This document shows positions 20,047 through 29,208 of a stretch of 29,361 nucleotides of DNA, in pieces. The translations under genes and the position numbers were made by a program. Position 1 is the stretch's first letter. Every line of letters begins with the position of its first letter. The notes beneath the pieces are model-generated. The model did no database searches, had not been told where the DNA came from, and was given only the letters and a program-made list of their open reading frames with translations. The DNA comes from Gracilaria caudata (taxonomy: Eukaryota > Rhodophyta > Florideophyceae > Gracilariales > Gracilariaceae): assembly GCA_030374735.1 (NCBI GenBank), contig JASCIV010000240.1, positions 1-29,361 of the forward strand. Reading direction: 5' to 3'.

Positions 20047-20922
20047 TTAGAAAAGCAAAGAAATGACAACGTTACACAAGATGAGCGCCCAAGGATAAGA
20101 AATGACACAGACTGGTGTTTGAGACGCCTCAGCTGCGCACACCCAATCGTTATCCAAACAAGGGGGTGACATTTTTCGAAAGAGGAATGACATAGGTCTC
20201 AGAGCTCGGCAGTCTACGGTCATTACGATTCCTTGCCTCGCAGATGCGTCTCTCCATGAAAAGTAGTACCATAGAAATATGAAAGCAATTATCCTCGGTA
20301 CCATTCTAAGCATCTGAGTTGCAAAGCCTTGTCGTACAGCCTGTGCTCCCGGTTTAAGCATTTCAGCAAGCGCGCTTGTCATAGCATCTACTCCCATGGA
20401 CGTTGACGCAGTTAATCCCTGCTCCGCTGTTCAGAAAGTAATAAAAAAGTGGAAAGAGTTGACGGTCAGTTCTCATTTGTTCGGGGCTGAGCATAGCTGC
20501 CTTGGGGATCATGCATTCGTTAACACACCTTTCTTTTCTTCGAGAGTCTTTTCAACCTTGTTTGCCTCTCGAGTAACACGAGCGTACTGAACAAGCGTAT
20601 CCGGCGTATTGAGTTTCTTTGCTTGATTTCGCAGCTCGTTAAGACGTTGCTGCAAGAATTGGACGCTATCTTCATCGACTGCTTCTGGTGGTGAGTGCCC
20701 ATCAGGACCTTGTTGAGTGTTTTCCTCGGCGTTCTGAGGCTCTTGGGGTGATGAGGGAAGTGGCTCTGGGTGGGTTTCGGATTCGGTTTGAGACGAAAGA
20801 GCGGTAGGCGAGAGGGCATCATCCCTTGGGCGATGGAGGGCTGCGTCAAATCTGGACGCGAATCTATCGATGGTGAGGACACCAATGTGTGCCAGGATGC
20901 TGGTTGCTACAACGATCTCCAT
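20047..20922 (-). CDS. Get1/WRB-like tail-anchored protein insertase subunit
   Basis: Get1 (WRB) is the ER receptor that takes tail-anchored proteins from Get3 and inserts them with Get2/CAML. I read exon 1 at 20922-20529 and exon 2 at 20426-20047, with a 102-nt intron (GTGTGT..ACAG) between, giving 257 residues. The layout fits the family: an N-terminal hydrophobic segment (MEIVVATSILAHIGVL), a cytosolic coiled coil (FLQQRLNELRNQAKKL then YARVTREANKVEKTLEEKK), a hydrophobic segment (RIIAFIFLWYYFSW) and a C-terminal one (ALILCNVVISLLF). YARVTREANK resembles the YARLERKINK of human WRB. Between the first segment and the coiled coil is a Pro/Glu/Ser-rich insert of about 50 residues, accounting for part of the length above human WRB (174). 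Without splicing exon 1 would end after six more codons. Confidence 0.75.
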
Positions 20923-22445
20923 GTGGGAAAGTGGATGCTTTTAGGTCGGGTCGTGTTGAGCAAACAATATAGAATGGTAATCGACTTCGTGGTCTGCGTG
21001 CGGCGGCGACTGCAATTGGACGACCGACTTGGTTAGGAACCTAGTAACATCCACGTCTCTTTAATAGATACGCATCATTGCTGCCGCGGCGCCATCAATT
21101 TATCCAGTTTTCATATTTTGATTGTCGAACTTTTCGTTTTGGCCCTTTTCATTCTGTTTTCAAACCTCCGAGTACCCCGCAACGTGGACCACGATGACAG
21201 AATTGTTTTTTACCGGTGTAGCAAACTGATTGGTGAATACACTTGAAGCAATTCTGTTTTGAGCTACCTTCATCGGAACTTGCTGAGCCAATTAAAATCC
21301 TCAAATGAGTGCCACGCAGCCACGTGTATTAGTAGCTGGCTAATTCTGCGGTTGGCGGTCCAACATTGGACGATGATCAGGGACGCTGGCGGCAGGTGAC
21401 GGCGCGAATTCAATCCAGTCGCGAGATTTGCGTGGGAGGAGCCGAGAGTAACTTTCCTGCACAGAGGGATAGCTCCTTCCTACAGTGGGAACCTACTCGC
21501 AAATGCTCGTGGAAAGGACGCCGCGTGATCAACCTCGCGAGTCCGCAACCATGATGGTAGCGCCTTCGCAAGCGGTGAGATTGAAGTACCTCGTGACACT
21601 CTCGAATGCAGTCGAGGTGATGAACGCCGTTGTGCCGTTCATAATGGAAAAGATACGTAGCTGTTGCATGACATCACTCTTCCGCCAGTGCTGGTTGCTC
21701 ACCATGACACTTGTGGAGAAGTTTTCGCAACGTAGCTGTCGCCGGTATTGCTGAGGCAGCGGGTGTATGCAAAATCCCACAGATTTTAGCTTGATCATGT
21801 TGACAGCAAGTGTTTCAACTTAGCGACTTCTGCCAATACAAACACGAGCATTGTATCATACGATTCAGGTCAATCTGGACCTCCAACGCTCATCCGCTAC
21901 TTTCGCTGTGACCGCAGACCGCATTGCTAAGATACAAGGCAGTGACACCGCGTGTTGACCCCTTTCGCGACGAAAAGGCAGCTCCAGGTAATGTAAATTG
22001 ACGTCTCGAGTGCAGAGCAGACGTCATCGCGCGTGTATGAGAAATGCAGCTGTGGTGCCAGTGGACGCTGACAGGCTCAAACACGTGAAACGCATGCAGG
22101 GGTTGTGTCTGTCCTTTCGTCATTGCGGGAAACGACCCGCCGGCAATGCAACCAACAGCACCCATGCGTCCACGTGCAGTACGTGGCGTCACATCACTGG
22201 CCGCGGGCCATAAACAAATCACAGTTTTACAGCGGAGAAACGCGTGCCGACGTGCGAGGGGGAAAGCGCAAGCGATAAGTGAAACGGAACCGCGCACGTT
22301 CACATGCCGCGGTTGGGCGATGAGCTCCCTTTTCTACGTCGAAGCCGCGTGTGCGTACAAAGCTTGAAGCGGCGCTCATCAACCGCCCCGCGGAAATTGT
22401 AGGCAGCTCGCTCTGTCCGTCTCCATCGCGCCCGGCGTGGCCTCC
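20923..22445. other. Divergent intergenic region, Get1-like and anion channel genes
   Basis: About 1.5 kb between divergent genes. The half next to the channel (from about 21900) is GC-rich, the rest mixed. Open frames at 21366-21554, 21485-21754 (+), 21529-21798 and 21890-22303 (-) are unrecognised, and the last begins at GTG. No RNA gene or repeat array is visible. Confidence 0.45.
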
Positions 22446-23633
22446 ATGCATTCGTCCGCTCTGTCCTCCGACATGGATCCCGTCTCGGCGCAGCCGTCGC
22501 GTTGGCGACAGAAGGTCGTGCAGTTCGACATGTCGCACAACTCTATTGCGCTTGCTTTCTATGCGGTCACCGCAACGTTGCGTCTTGCCACTCGAGTCGA
22601 TTTGAGTCCGGTTGTACCCGATATTGCATTCGGTATATCCGTGGTCGTTGTTTTCATATGTGCAACTCTGACGCTGACACGATCCTACATCTTTCCTGCT
22701 GCATTCCGTCAAGACTTCAACAATCCTCGTCTTGTCAACTTCTTCTATTTGCCACCCATCATCAGTGCGTTGGCACTGACGTCCATGCCGGCTAGATTTC
22801 GCGTATACATTCCAATGGTCATTGTGTTCTACATAATCACTTTGTATCAAACGATTCTTTCGCTCTATCTCTACGGAAATTGGTTGTATAAATCGTCGCT
22901 TTCGGACACTATCTACCCGCTAATCTTCATGCAAACTGTCGGCTTTTTCCTTCTTTCCATCGTCGCATCTCAACTCGTACTACCGGAAGTGTCATTCTTC
23001 CTTCTCACTACAGCGCTCCTCTTCTGGCTTATAATTTTCGTAACCCTCTTTCAACACTCCCACGTCACACTTGCCAAGGCAAACGAAACGCCTTCGCCGA
23101 TCTTCTTTCTGTTTCTGGCTCCGACCGCGCAGGCGACCATCGCAGCTCTGTTCCTGCTCGCCGCAAGAGAGGTACCGGAGGACTTCCCGTCACGTACGCT
23201 ACTACCTACAGAACCACTACCGTGGTCTATTGGTGCCGAACTGGCGCACTACGTCAATCTATTCCTGTATCTACTCATGCTCCGTTTGATGCCATTGTGG
23301 CTCAACCGCCCATTCTCAGTTGTTTGGTGGGCGTACGTCTTCCCCTTAGGGGGTGCCACTGGAGCTATCTTGCTACGCTACGAGAAGGTGCGCGGTACGT
23401 TTTGGCTTGTAATGACAGTTGCCTCCGGTTCCCTTACTGCAGCAGCAATGATAATCGTCACCATTCTCACGCTGCGGGGGATATTGAATGGCACGTTTCC
23501 GAACAACGAGAAAAACAGGAAGGCTTACGACATGTTTTGGAAGGGAAGAAGCACCATGTCACGAATGAAGGTACCCCCTGGTGTTTCTGGAGATAGCCTC
23601 GGGGAAACAACCGGAAGTGCCGAAAATGTTTGA
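22446..23633 (+). CDS. SLAC1/TehA-family anion channel or dicarboxylate transporter
   Basis: A 395-residue multi-pass membrane protein, intronless, with about ten hydrophobic segments and short charged termini. Family signals: FNNPRLVNFFYLPPIISALAL, matching the RVNFFFAPW region of SLAC1; YGNWLY, matching YGQWM; EVSFFLLTTALLFWLIIFVTLFQ, matching the FLxxVGxAHYxVxFVTLYQ segment; and RPFSVVWWAYVFPLGGAT, matching the FSVAWWSYTFPMTTAS signature. Relatives conduct chloride, nitrate, sulfite or dicarboxylates at the plasma membrane; the ion here cannot be read. The long frame opens at a GTG (22437). The first ATG is 22446, and a second at 22473 (MDPVSAQ) is possible. The long phosphorylated tails of plant SLAC1 are absent. 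Confidence 0.85.
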   Translation: MHSSALSSDMDPVSAQPSRWRQKVVQFDMSHNSIALAFYAVTATLRLATRVDLSPVVPDIAFGISVVVVFICATLTLTRSYIFPAAFRQDFNNPRLVNFFYLPPIISALALTSMPARFRVYIPMVIVFYIITLYQTILSLYLYGNWLYKSSLSDTIYPLIFMQTVGFFLLSIVASQLVLPEVSFFLLTTALLFWLIIFVTLFQHSHVTLAKANETPSPIFFLFLAPTAQATIAALFLLAAREVPEDFPSRTLLPTEPLPWSIGAELAHYVNLFLYLLMLRLMPLWLNRPFSVVWWAYVFPLGGATGAILLRYEKVRGTFWLVMTVASGSLTAAAMIIVTILTLRGILNGTFPNNEKNRKAYDMFWKGRSTMSRMKVPPGVSGDSLGETTGSAENV

Positions 23634-24190
23634 CCCTCGCTGCCTTTGGGAAATTCCCACAAAAAAGTTTTTTCCTACTTGCGAACTTGGCTTTGATGGC
23701 CTTACGCTACGCTGATGCCTTGCTGCGGATTCGCTGGCTTGGTTTTGAACGCGTGGCGTTTGTAAAGAAACTATGGTTAGGTCGTCTGCATTGGCGACGC
23801 TGACCTTCGGTCCGGGTTGCGTCAAGTTCTGGGGAAGTAACTCGCCGTCTCATTAACTTGATAGTAGTCGATATGTGCATAAAAGGATCTTCGCTGCTAT
23901 ACTTGAGAGTAGTTAGTGCATACTCCTCGATTCCGCATCTACGGCATCGGTTCCACCTTGTCGAAATTCCACATGTTGTGCATATTCCGCCACAACGTTG
24001 TTGGAGTTGGGTTCTGTAACGTTTTGGACCAACCGTAGTGCCTGAGTTCATCAATGGAACGCTGCCTGTGACGCGGTGTCTGTGACCGTATGCAGGTCGC
24101 ACGAGCGCTTGGAAAACGTCGAAAAAGACAGTCGTTCGGGACCTAGAAGCAATTTGTGTGGCACTTTCTCTTTATAAATGCGGGGCAATT
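23634..24190. other. Interval between converging channel and RFC4 genes
   Basis: The 3' ends of the channel (+) and RFC4 (-) face each other here. The only notable content is a minus-strand open frame of about 24179-23707 with a zinc-ribbon-like cysteine pattern, listed separately. Confidence 0.4.
23707..24051 (-). CDS. Doubtful open frame with zinc-ribbon-like cysteines
   Basis: A minus-strand frame open from about 24179 (overlapping the RFC4 end) to 23707. Its first ATG is at 24051 (MNSGTTVG). It contains CTTCGISTRWNRCRRCG, a Cys-x2-Cys-x8-Cys-x2-Cys arrangement as in double zinc ribbons. The rest is Arg/Thr/Ser-rich and unremarkable. It might be a small gene, a downstream exon, or chance. 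No family is recognised. Confidence 0.2.
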   Translation of the reverse strand: MNSGTTVGPKRYRTQLQQRCGGICTTCGISTRWNRCRRCGIEEYALTTLKYSSEDPFMHISTTIKLMRRRVTSPELDATRTEGQRRQCRRPNHSFFTNATRSKPSQRIRSKASA

Positions 24191-25270
24191 TCACGCTTTC
24201 CGCAGAGCGGTTACATCACCGTCTGCAGTATTCGCTATTCGAGAAATCCGAGAAGCAATGTCGTAAAGCTGGACTTTCTCGTCACAACCGTCGATGAGGG
24301 CTTTTTCTGCGTCTGCTATAACGAGCGATATTGCTGCTTTCTGCAAATCACTCAGGGTTCCAACGCCAGAACTTGATCGTCTTCCAATGAGCCGGTCTGC
24401 ATACTGCGTCAATAGCTGACCGGAAGAATATCCCTCAACCAATATTTCGTCTACTGCTTTTCGTACAGATGCGTTTGATGCCCCTTTTGCAGTTATAGAG
24501 CTATCAAAGGTGTCCACAACAGAAGGGGGAACCAGACATGCAGCAGCGGAGATGCTGTCGATGTCAAGCTCAGCATCAGATTGTATTCGTTGCGCGGTTT
24601 GCATTGTGTTAATCGCCTTGCGCAAATCTCCCTCTGACGCTTCTATTAACGATTCCAAAGTTTCATCCGACACTTTGACATGTTCTGCAGTAGCGATTTT
24701 GGCCAAATAGGCTTTCATTGCCTCGAGGGGTAAGGAGTTGAACCGAAACTTTGCACATCTTGAGGCAAGTGGACCAATAATGCGACTAATATAGTTACAT
24801 ATGATGATGAACCTGGTTACTCTTGAATGTGCTTCCATAGTTCTTCGAAGGGCTGTCTGCGCATCGGTTGTAATTGCATCAGCCTCATCCAAAATGATTA
24901 CCTTGTATGGTGGGCACGGATAAGTCTTGCCATCTGACCTCTTCGTATTTACATTTGAAGATACTGCCAACTGAGCGAAGACCTTGATCTTGTCCCGCAC
25001 CACTTTTATCCCACGTTCGTCTGACGCGTTAAGCTCCAGTACTCTTGAACGATAGTTTTGGGGCCCAAACAAATCCCTGCAGAGAGCCAAAGCTGTGGAA
25101 GTTTTCCCAGTGCCCGGCGGCCCGTAAAGCAAAAGATGTGGAAGATCACCCCTTCCAGCGGGTTCCTTTACGGCCTTTTGTAGAGTGGCCACCACTTCTT
25201 CTTGATGAGCTACTTCTGAAACGGCACGCGGTCGGTATTTTTCGACCCAGAGCTGAGCACCATCCTTCAT
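24191..25270 (-). CDS. RFC4: Replication factor C subunit 4 (yeast Rfc2 class)
   Basis: RFC is the five-subunit AAA+ clamp loader that opens PCNA and places it on primed DNA. The 359-residue single-exon product matches a small RFC subunit throughout: WVEKYRP (8-14), Walker A GPPGTGKTS (50-58), LELNASDERG (78-87), Walker B ILDEAD (126-131), sensor-1 IICNYISRII (156-165), the trans-acting SRC motif at 170-172 and SEGDLRKAIN in the sensor-2 region. DERGIKVVRDKIKVFAQ plus RSDGKTYPCPPYKVIILDEAD point to the human RFC4/yeast Rfc2 class. Length is normal. A short insert, VSSNVNTKRSDGK, lies in the loop where human RFC4 has VSGSRSDGK. Confidence 0.95.
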   Translation of the reverse strand: MKDGAQLWVEKYRPRAVSEVAHQEEVVATLQKAVKEPAGRGDLPHLLLYGPPGTGKTSTALALCRDLFGPQNYRSRVLELNASDERGIKVVRDKIKVFAQLAVSSNVNTKRSDGKTYPCPPYKVIILDEADAITTDAQTALRRTMEAHSRVTRFIIICNYISRIIGPLASRCAKFRFNSLPLEAMKAYLAKIATAEHVKVSDETLESLIEASEGDLRKAINTMQTAQRIQSDAELDIDSISAAACLVPPSVVDTFDSSITAKGASNASVRKAVDEILVEGYSSGQLLTQYADRLIGRRSSSGVGTLSDLQKAAISLVIADAEKALIDGCDEKVQLYDIASRISRIANTADGDVTALRKA

Positions 25271-25708
25271 GCCGCACTTTTACGCAGAATCGCGACGAGG
25301 GTTAATCGTTTTGATTGACACGCACGCCTTTCGATGTCGCTTATTGTTCAATCGCAGGTCCGAAGTTCTCTCTCTCTCTTCGTCTTTTTGGTCGTAAACG
25401 TGCCACTGTTCGAATGGCGTTAATTGGAACTTGAATCCAGAGATCTGTATTAGACGGGAAGCGCCCCTGCAGGCGTGGTATCTTCGTAGTTCAGCCTCTA
25501 TCCGAGTTTGGACCCCAAACTTGGCGTTTGGAGATTCGTGTTTTTCGCGCCAAATGGTCGCCGGGAGGAGTAACAGGATCCTTACAGTAACCTGTACACG
25601 TATCTTGGAAAGCCTTTTCCACTTCCACGAGCATTCACTGTAAGGTTATACCATTACAGCAGACACATTCAGGAGTGTGCTTGACAGGTTGAACACTTGT
25701 ACATATTG
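25271..25708. other. Upstream region of RFC4
   Basis: About 440 bp preceding the RFC4 start on its strand. It includes a CT-repeat (about 25367-25382) and no recognised gene. The open frame at 25431-25643 (+) has no family signature. Confidence 0.4.
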
Positions 25709-26542
25709 CTACATACGTATACGTGTAATACGATTAGTATCGCGAGCATTTATATTGCCGTCGGCGTCCAAAAATTCGCGCACGCCTACGTTCGGAATCC
25801 GAACTACGGATGTGCTTGACGACAGCAATTTTTGTCGCGACGTCGTCGACGACGAAAACTTGACTTCACCTGGGGATTGTTGCAATCCTAGGTTTCGGTC
25901 GAGTATGAATTTCTTTACTGTTCGGCAAGGGGATGGCGTGAGCCATACCCTTGCCGAACTGCCAAGTAATTCATCGCACAGGTTGTTTTGGTTCGGCCCG
26001 ATGCCGATCCGGAACACCGGTGTGCCGTCGAAATGAGAATTATTCCGTTGCCGGACAGCTGGGTTGATCCACACTTCAACCAACTCCGTCCCAGGATGAT
26101 TCACTAATGCGTGATCGACAGCTTTCGTTACGTGCGGTTAATTGTCAATAGTAATCCAAGCTATTCGACCATTGACTGTTCACTGTTCATATGTGCTGCA
26201 GTCGCGATTAGCGACGAAGCTGTTCGCCTACGACGAGAAGCATCGCGCGAGGTTTACCGGAGCCGCTTCTGGCCACGGAATGAAAATCTCGTCGAGAATT
26301 TTATCGTCGGAGACCAACGGGTAGGCTTGTGTGGCAGATGTGGGAATCGTTCTCCCAGTTTTCTGGTTGATGGACGTTTGCCTGCTGCGTAGCACTAGCA
26401 TGCCTTTGCCGAGAGTATCGGGTGCGGTGTGTCTCTCAACCCTCTGTTCTCATGGTTCCACAGGCAGACCGCAATACTCTTGGAACAATACTCTTCGATG
26501 CTCAGCGATTCTCAGGTACGGTCCAGCGTATGGGGATTCCAT
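25709..26542 (-). pseudogene. Unrecognised decayed reading frame with four in-frame stops
   Basis: On the minus strand one single frame runs 278 codons from an ATG at 26542 (MESPYAGPYLRIAEHRR) to 25709, interrupted only by TGA at 26452-26450, TAG at 26230-26228, TGA at 26182-26180 and TAA at 26140-26138. No frameshift is needed, and about 13 stops would be expected by chance. Fragments look protein-like: VLFQEYCGLPVEP, DDKILDEIFIPWPEAAPVN, VNGRIAWITIDN and TELVEVWINPAVRQ. I do not recognise a family. It may be a dead accessory or transposon-borne gene. A near-perfect hairpin lies inside it. It sits between RFC4 and the Ste20 kinase, both on the same strand. Confidence 0.45.
25920..25959. repeat. 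Strong hairpin (18-bp arms, 4-nt loop)
   Basis: GTTCGGCAAGGGGATGGC is followed by GTGA and then GCCATACCCTTGCCGAAC. The arms pair over 18 positions with one mismatch. This is one of the strongest short inverted repeats in the window and lies inside the decayed minus-strand frame. Confidence 0.9.
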
Positions 26543-26782
26543 TTTATCTCAACGTGGTTTCCTGTTTAGTGTTAAAGCATATTCAGTAATAAAGTATCTT
26601 ACTCTTGTTTCTTTTCGCTACAAGACAGAACGCCAGTTCTACTATTCACAGACCGCCTTGTACGGCACAACATAAAGCGTACTGATGCTGATGATAGAAT
26701 ACCCCTAGCGACCGAGCAGAAGCTTGGAGACAGAAGGAGAGACTGATGGCCACTACCATAGCTCAGCTTCTAGACTGTCTTT

Positions 26783-28207
26783 TCATGTTCCGTTCGCCCG
26801 TGACTGCTGAAGTACACGCTTCACAAGTGAGTTAGCCTCCGGCAAATTCGAATGCAGGGTCTCCTTGAACAAACACTCCAGAAGTACGCGTGAGAATCCA
26901 GGCCGGGAACTTTCAACGTCAACAAAAGCGACTTCTAGGGCCCCAAGGCTGGCTGTCAAAAGACTGTTACGATTGCCACCCGTCACCTCGTCAGCTCTAA
27001 TGCGGGATATGACAGGAAGTATGAGCTCTGAAAGAATCTCGCTCTGCGAAGGTTCATTAGTTGCGACGGAGGCTTCCGTTCTTTCAACTGTGCTTCGTTC
27101 TGCTGGGCTTGTGGTCTTCGGACTTCCAACTTTTTGATCATCTCCAGTCTGACTATGTTTAGCTGAAGATGGGCTATTCTTTTTTTCCTTGTCGGTTTGA
27201 GCCGCGTCACTTTTAGATTCACCGTCCTGCTTGGACTCAGTCAGTGACCCGAAGTCAAATTCCCATATCTTCTCTCTTGACTCGCTTTTTTCCTCTTCTT
27301 TTTGTGAGTTGCCCAATGTTGAATCCGGAAATTCAGTGATGGAATCTCCCCCGATGACCACCCTTCCTCCTACTTCACCAGATACCTGCTGACTTTGCCG
27401 GATCAGTTCTTTGATTGACCTAGAACGGGCTTTTCGTAGAAAGGAATGATGTAATAGTTGTTCAGCACTCGGTCTCTCGATTGGGTTCTTCTTTAAACAT
27501 AGAGCGATAAAGTCTTTGAAAGAGTCCGAGAAGTGACTTCCTTCAACGCGAGGAGGTGGATTTTTTGGAATCAAGAACAAAGCTCGAAACGGATGCTCCG
27601 TGGCGTAAGGCGGTAAACCATTCGCTAACTCAATTCCCGTAATACCGATAGACCATATATCCGCCTTTTCATCGTAAAGGCTCTTCTCAACAACTTCGGG
27701 TGCCATCCAAAATGGGGAGCCAACGAACGTATTGCGCTGTCGAACTGTTGTCGTCATTTGCCCCGCCACGCCAAAATCAGCAAGCTTAACCTCTCCGTTA
27801 TCACTAAGCAAAATGTTAGCCGCTTTGATGTCGCGATGAAGCTTGCTTCCTCTGTGAACATAATCCAAGCCTCGACAGAGCGCCTTCATGACAGTAGCAA
27901 TTGCCTCTTCTGGCAGAGGACCGACCTTGTCAATGAGCTCCTTCAACGAGCCCGCCGACATATACTCCATAACAATCCATAGAGTAGAACCTTCCATTAA
28001 AGAAGTATAGTACTGAACAACATACGGATTTGATATTTGACGCATAACTTCGATCTCGCGCTGAATGACGTCTATCTCCTCATCCATTTTCTCCAAGTCG
28101 ACGAGTTTTAAAGCGACGATCTTACCAGTAGATATCTCTCGGCCCTTGAAAACTTCTCCAAAAGAGCCCTTGCCGATGCACTCCAATTTCTCGAACATAT
28201 CAGCCAT
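26783..28207 (-). CDS. Ste20-family serine/threonine kinase (GCK-III/MST-like)
   Basis: A 474-residue single-exon kinase. The catalytic domain fills residues 5-257: glycine loop GKGSFGEV (12-19), VALK with the ATP lysine K34, E51 in the C-helix, HRDIKAANIL with catalytic D126 and N131, DFG at 144-146, activation segment RQRNTFVGSPFWMAPE with the likely phosphorylated T160, DIWSIGIT and a RPSAEQLLHHSFLR end. FEKLECIGKGSFGEVFKG and the EIDVIQREI segment are typical of the MST3/MST4/STK25 and plant SIK1 group. GSPFW replaces the usual GTPFW. The C-terminal 200 residues begin with a basic RSRSIKELI and continue as an acidic, Ser/Lys-rich low-complexity tail, then a helical end. Such kinases act in stress, polarity and cell-size signalling; targets cannot be inferred. 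Confidence 0.93.
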   Translation of the reverse strand: MADMFEKLECIGKGSFGEVFKGREISTGKIVALKLVDLEKMDEEIDVIQREIEVMRQISNPYVVQYYTSLMEGSTLWIVMEYMSAGSLKELIDKVGPLPEEAIATVMKALCRGLDYVHRGSKLHRDIKAANILLSDNGEVKLADFGVAGQMTTTVRQRNTFVGSPFWMAPEVVEKSLYDEKADIWSIGITGIELANGLPPYATEHPFRALFLIPKNPPPRVEGSHFSDSFKDFIALCLKKNPIERPSAEQLLHHSFLRKARSRSIKELIRQSQQVSGEVGGRVVIGGDSITEFPDSTLGNSQKEEEKSESREKIWEFDFGSLTESKQDGESKSDAAQTDKEKKNSPSSAKHSQTGDDQKVGSPKTTSPAERSTVERTEASVATNEPSQSEILSELILPVISRIRADEVTGGNRNSLLTASLGALEVAFVDVESSRPGFSRVLLECLFKETLHSNLPEANSLVKRVLQQSRANGT

Positions 28208-28360
28208 CTTATTCGCATTCTATGGTATTAATACCCAAAGAAAATGACTCACAGCTCTTGAGTTTTATGCTTGTCTTCGAATGACGCGTCGTCTCCTGCC
28301 GAGACCTGTTCGTGATTACTACTCTTCAAAAATGAATGCGGCAAGGCGCCTAGAATACCG

Positions 28361-28729
28361 ATGAAGGTACGGGCGTGGCACACGGTCGACGAAGGGATGA
28401 ATATCGATACTGCGCACCAAGGAGGGCTGCCTCAGGCTCGGGGAGTCGCCTGGCTAGCAATCTAGCCGCTGGCCAACGCAAAGCAAAAAGAGTTGATGAG
28501 ACTGTGCGAAGAAGGCGGGTACGACCTGGACAACAGGGAATGTATGGAGCCCGACCACCGCTTCCATTCGCTGTTCGTCCTGGCGCAGGTGATGACGAAG
28601 GTAGAGATACCTTCGCTGATTTCCATAAAAGTCGGTCGCGCGTGGTGCCGGGGAAGACTCGCGAGTTGACTAAACCGCTCTTGTGGCAAGTAACGTGGCC
28701 AGCGCACCAAAAAAAGAAAACATCGGTGA
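28361..28729 (+). CDS. Speculative small spliced gene, 55 residues
   Basis: Read as ATGAAG, intron 28367-28465 (GTACGG..CTAG, 99 nt), exon 28466-28600, intron 28601-28702 (GTAGAG..CCAG, 102 nt, with a TTGACTAAAC branch-like word), exon 28703-28729. The product starts MKPLANAKQKELMRLCEEGG and ends with a basic RTKKRKHR. Both intron sizes match those of the better supported genes, and the middle exon looks coding. It would share a 153-bp divergent promoter region with the kinase. No family is recognised, and a two-codon first exon is a weak start. An overlapping Arg-rich frame (28375-28869) begins only at GTG. Real transcripts could be quite different. Confidence 0.25.
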
Positions 28730-29034
28730 CGTGGGGTATCCGGCTACAATCGTTTGAAATAACCACGTTTCAAATTGCCTCTGTTCTAAACGTTTGTTTT
28801 CTACCAACGTTCGGAAGACGTATGAAACGTGCTCCACGTTGCACTGTAACGACGGGGCTGATAACGTAAAAAGAGATCATGGAGCTTCCAAGTTCGAGCG
28901 TGGCACTATCGCCCGTTGAGCGCGAACACCGCCTTTCTACTCGTCGCTGCCAGCGCCGGGCCGAGGGTGGCAGTCGTGCTGCGGTTTGCAGTCGTGCCGC
29001 ATGTTGGCTTTGTGCTGTAGAGTATCGCTCTAAG
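28730..29034. other. Intergenic, no supported gene
   Basis: Nothing recognisable before the foldback element. The short open frame at 28879-29061 (+) is Arg/Ala/Ser-rich and its opposite-strand partner is similar in character. Confidence 0.4.
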
Positions 29035-29208
29035 AGCATGTCTATCAGTGAGGTCAAATAGCTAAATTTCCAAATTTTTGGCTTCAGCATGCCATTTGGC
29101 ATCTCTATCAGATGGGCTAAAGCTAAAAAATTTGGCCATCGAGCTAAACTCAGTGCCAAATCGTGCACGATTTGGCACTGAGTTTAGCTCAGAGCTAAAT
29201 TGCTCATC
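29035..29208. mobile_element. Foldback or MITE-like element
   Basis: A cluster of nested inverted repeats bounded by GAGCA (29035) and its complement TGCTC (about 29204-29208). Inside are a perfect 50-bp palindrome (29141-29190) and a second imperfect hairpin (arms 29070-29088 and 29116-29135, built on CCAAATTTTT and AAAAAATTTGG). A repeated phrase occurs as GTCTATCAGTGAGG and CTCTATCAGATGGG. Multiple GCTAAA words occur on both strands. No coding capacity is visible. This matches non-autonomous DNA transposons (MITE or foldback class). A target duplication could not be identified. Confidence 0.55.
29141..29190. repeat. Perfect 50-bp palindrome without spacer
   Basis: The first 25 bases, beginning GAGCTAAACTCAGTGCC and ending CGTG, are followed directly by their exact reverse complement, ending GTTTAGCTC. 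The centre is at 29165/29166. Pairing breaks at the next base on each side. Confidence 0.97.

Noticed and set aside
21890..22303. 137-codon minus-strand frame in the GC-rich region upstream of the channel
   Set aside because: GTG start, Ser/Arg/Ala composition, no motif.
22227..22850. 207-codon minus-strand frame
   Set aside because: It lies opposite the start of the anion channel, whose frame has clear family homology.
28375..28869. Arg-rich 164-codon frame on the plus strand
   Set aside because: It opens only at GTG with a stop a few codons upstream and no in-frame ATG near the start. Composition looks like GC bias.
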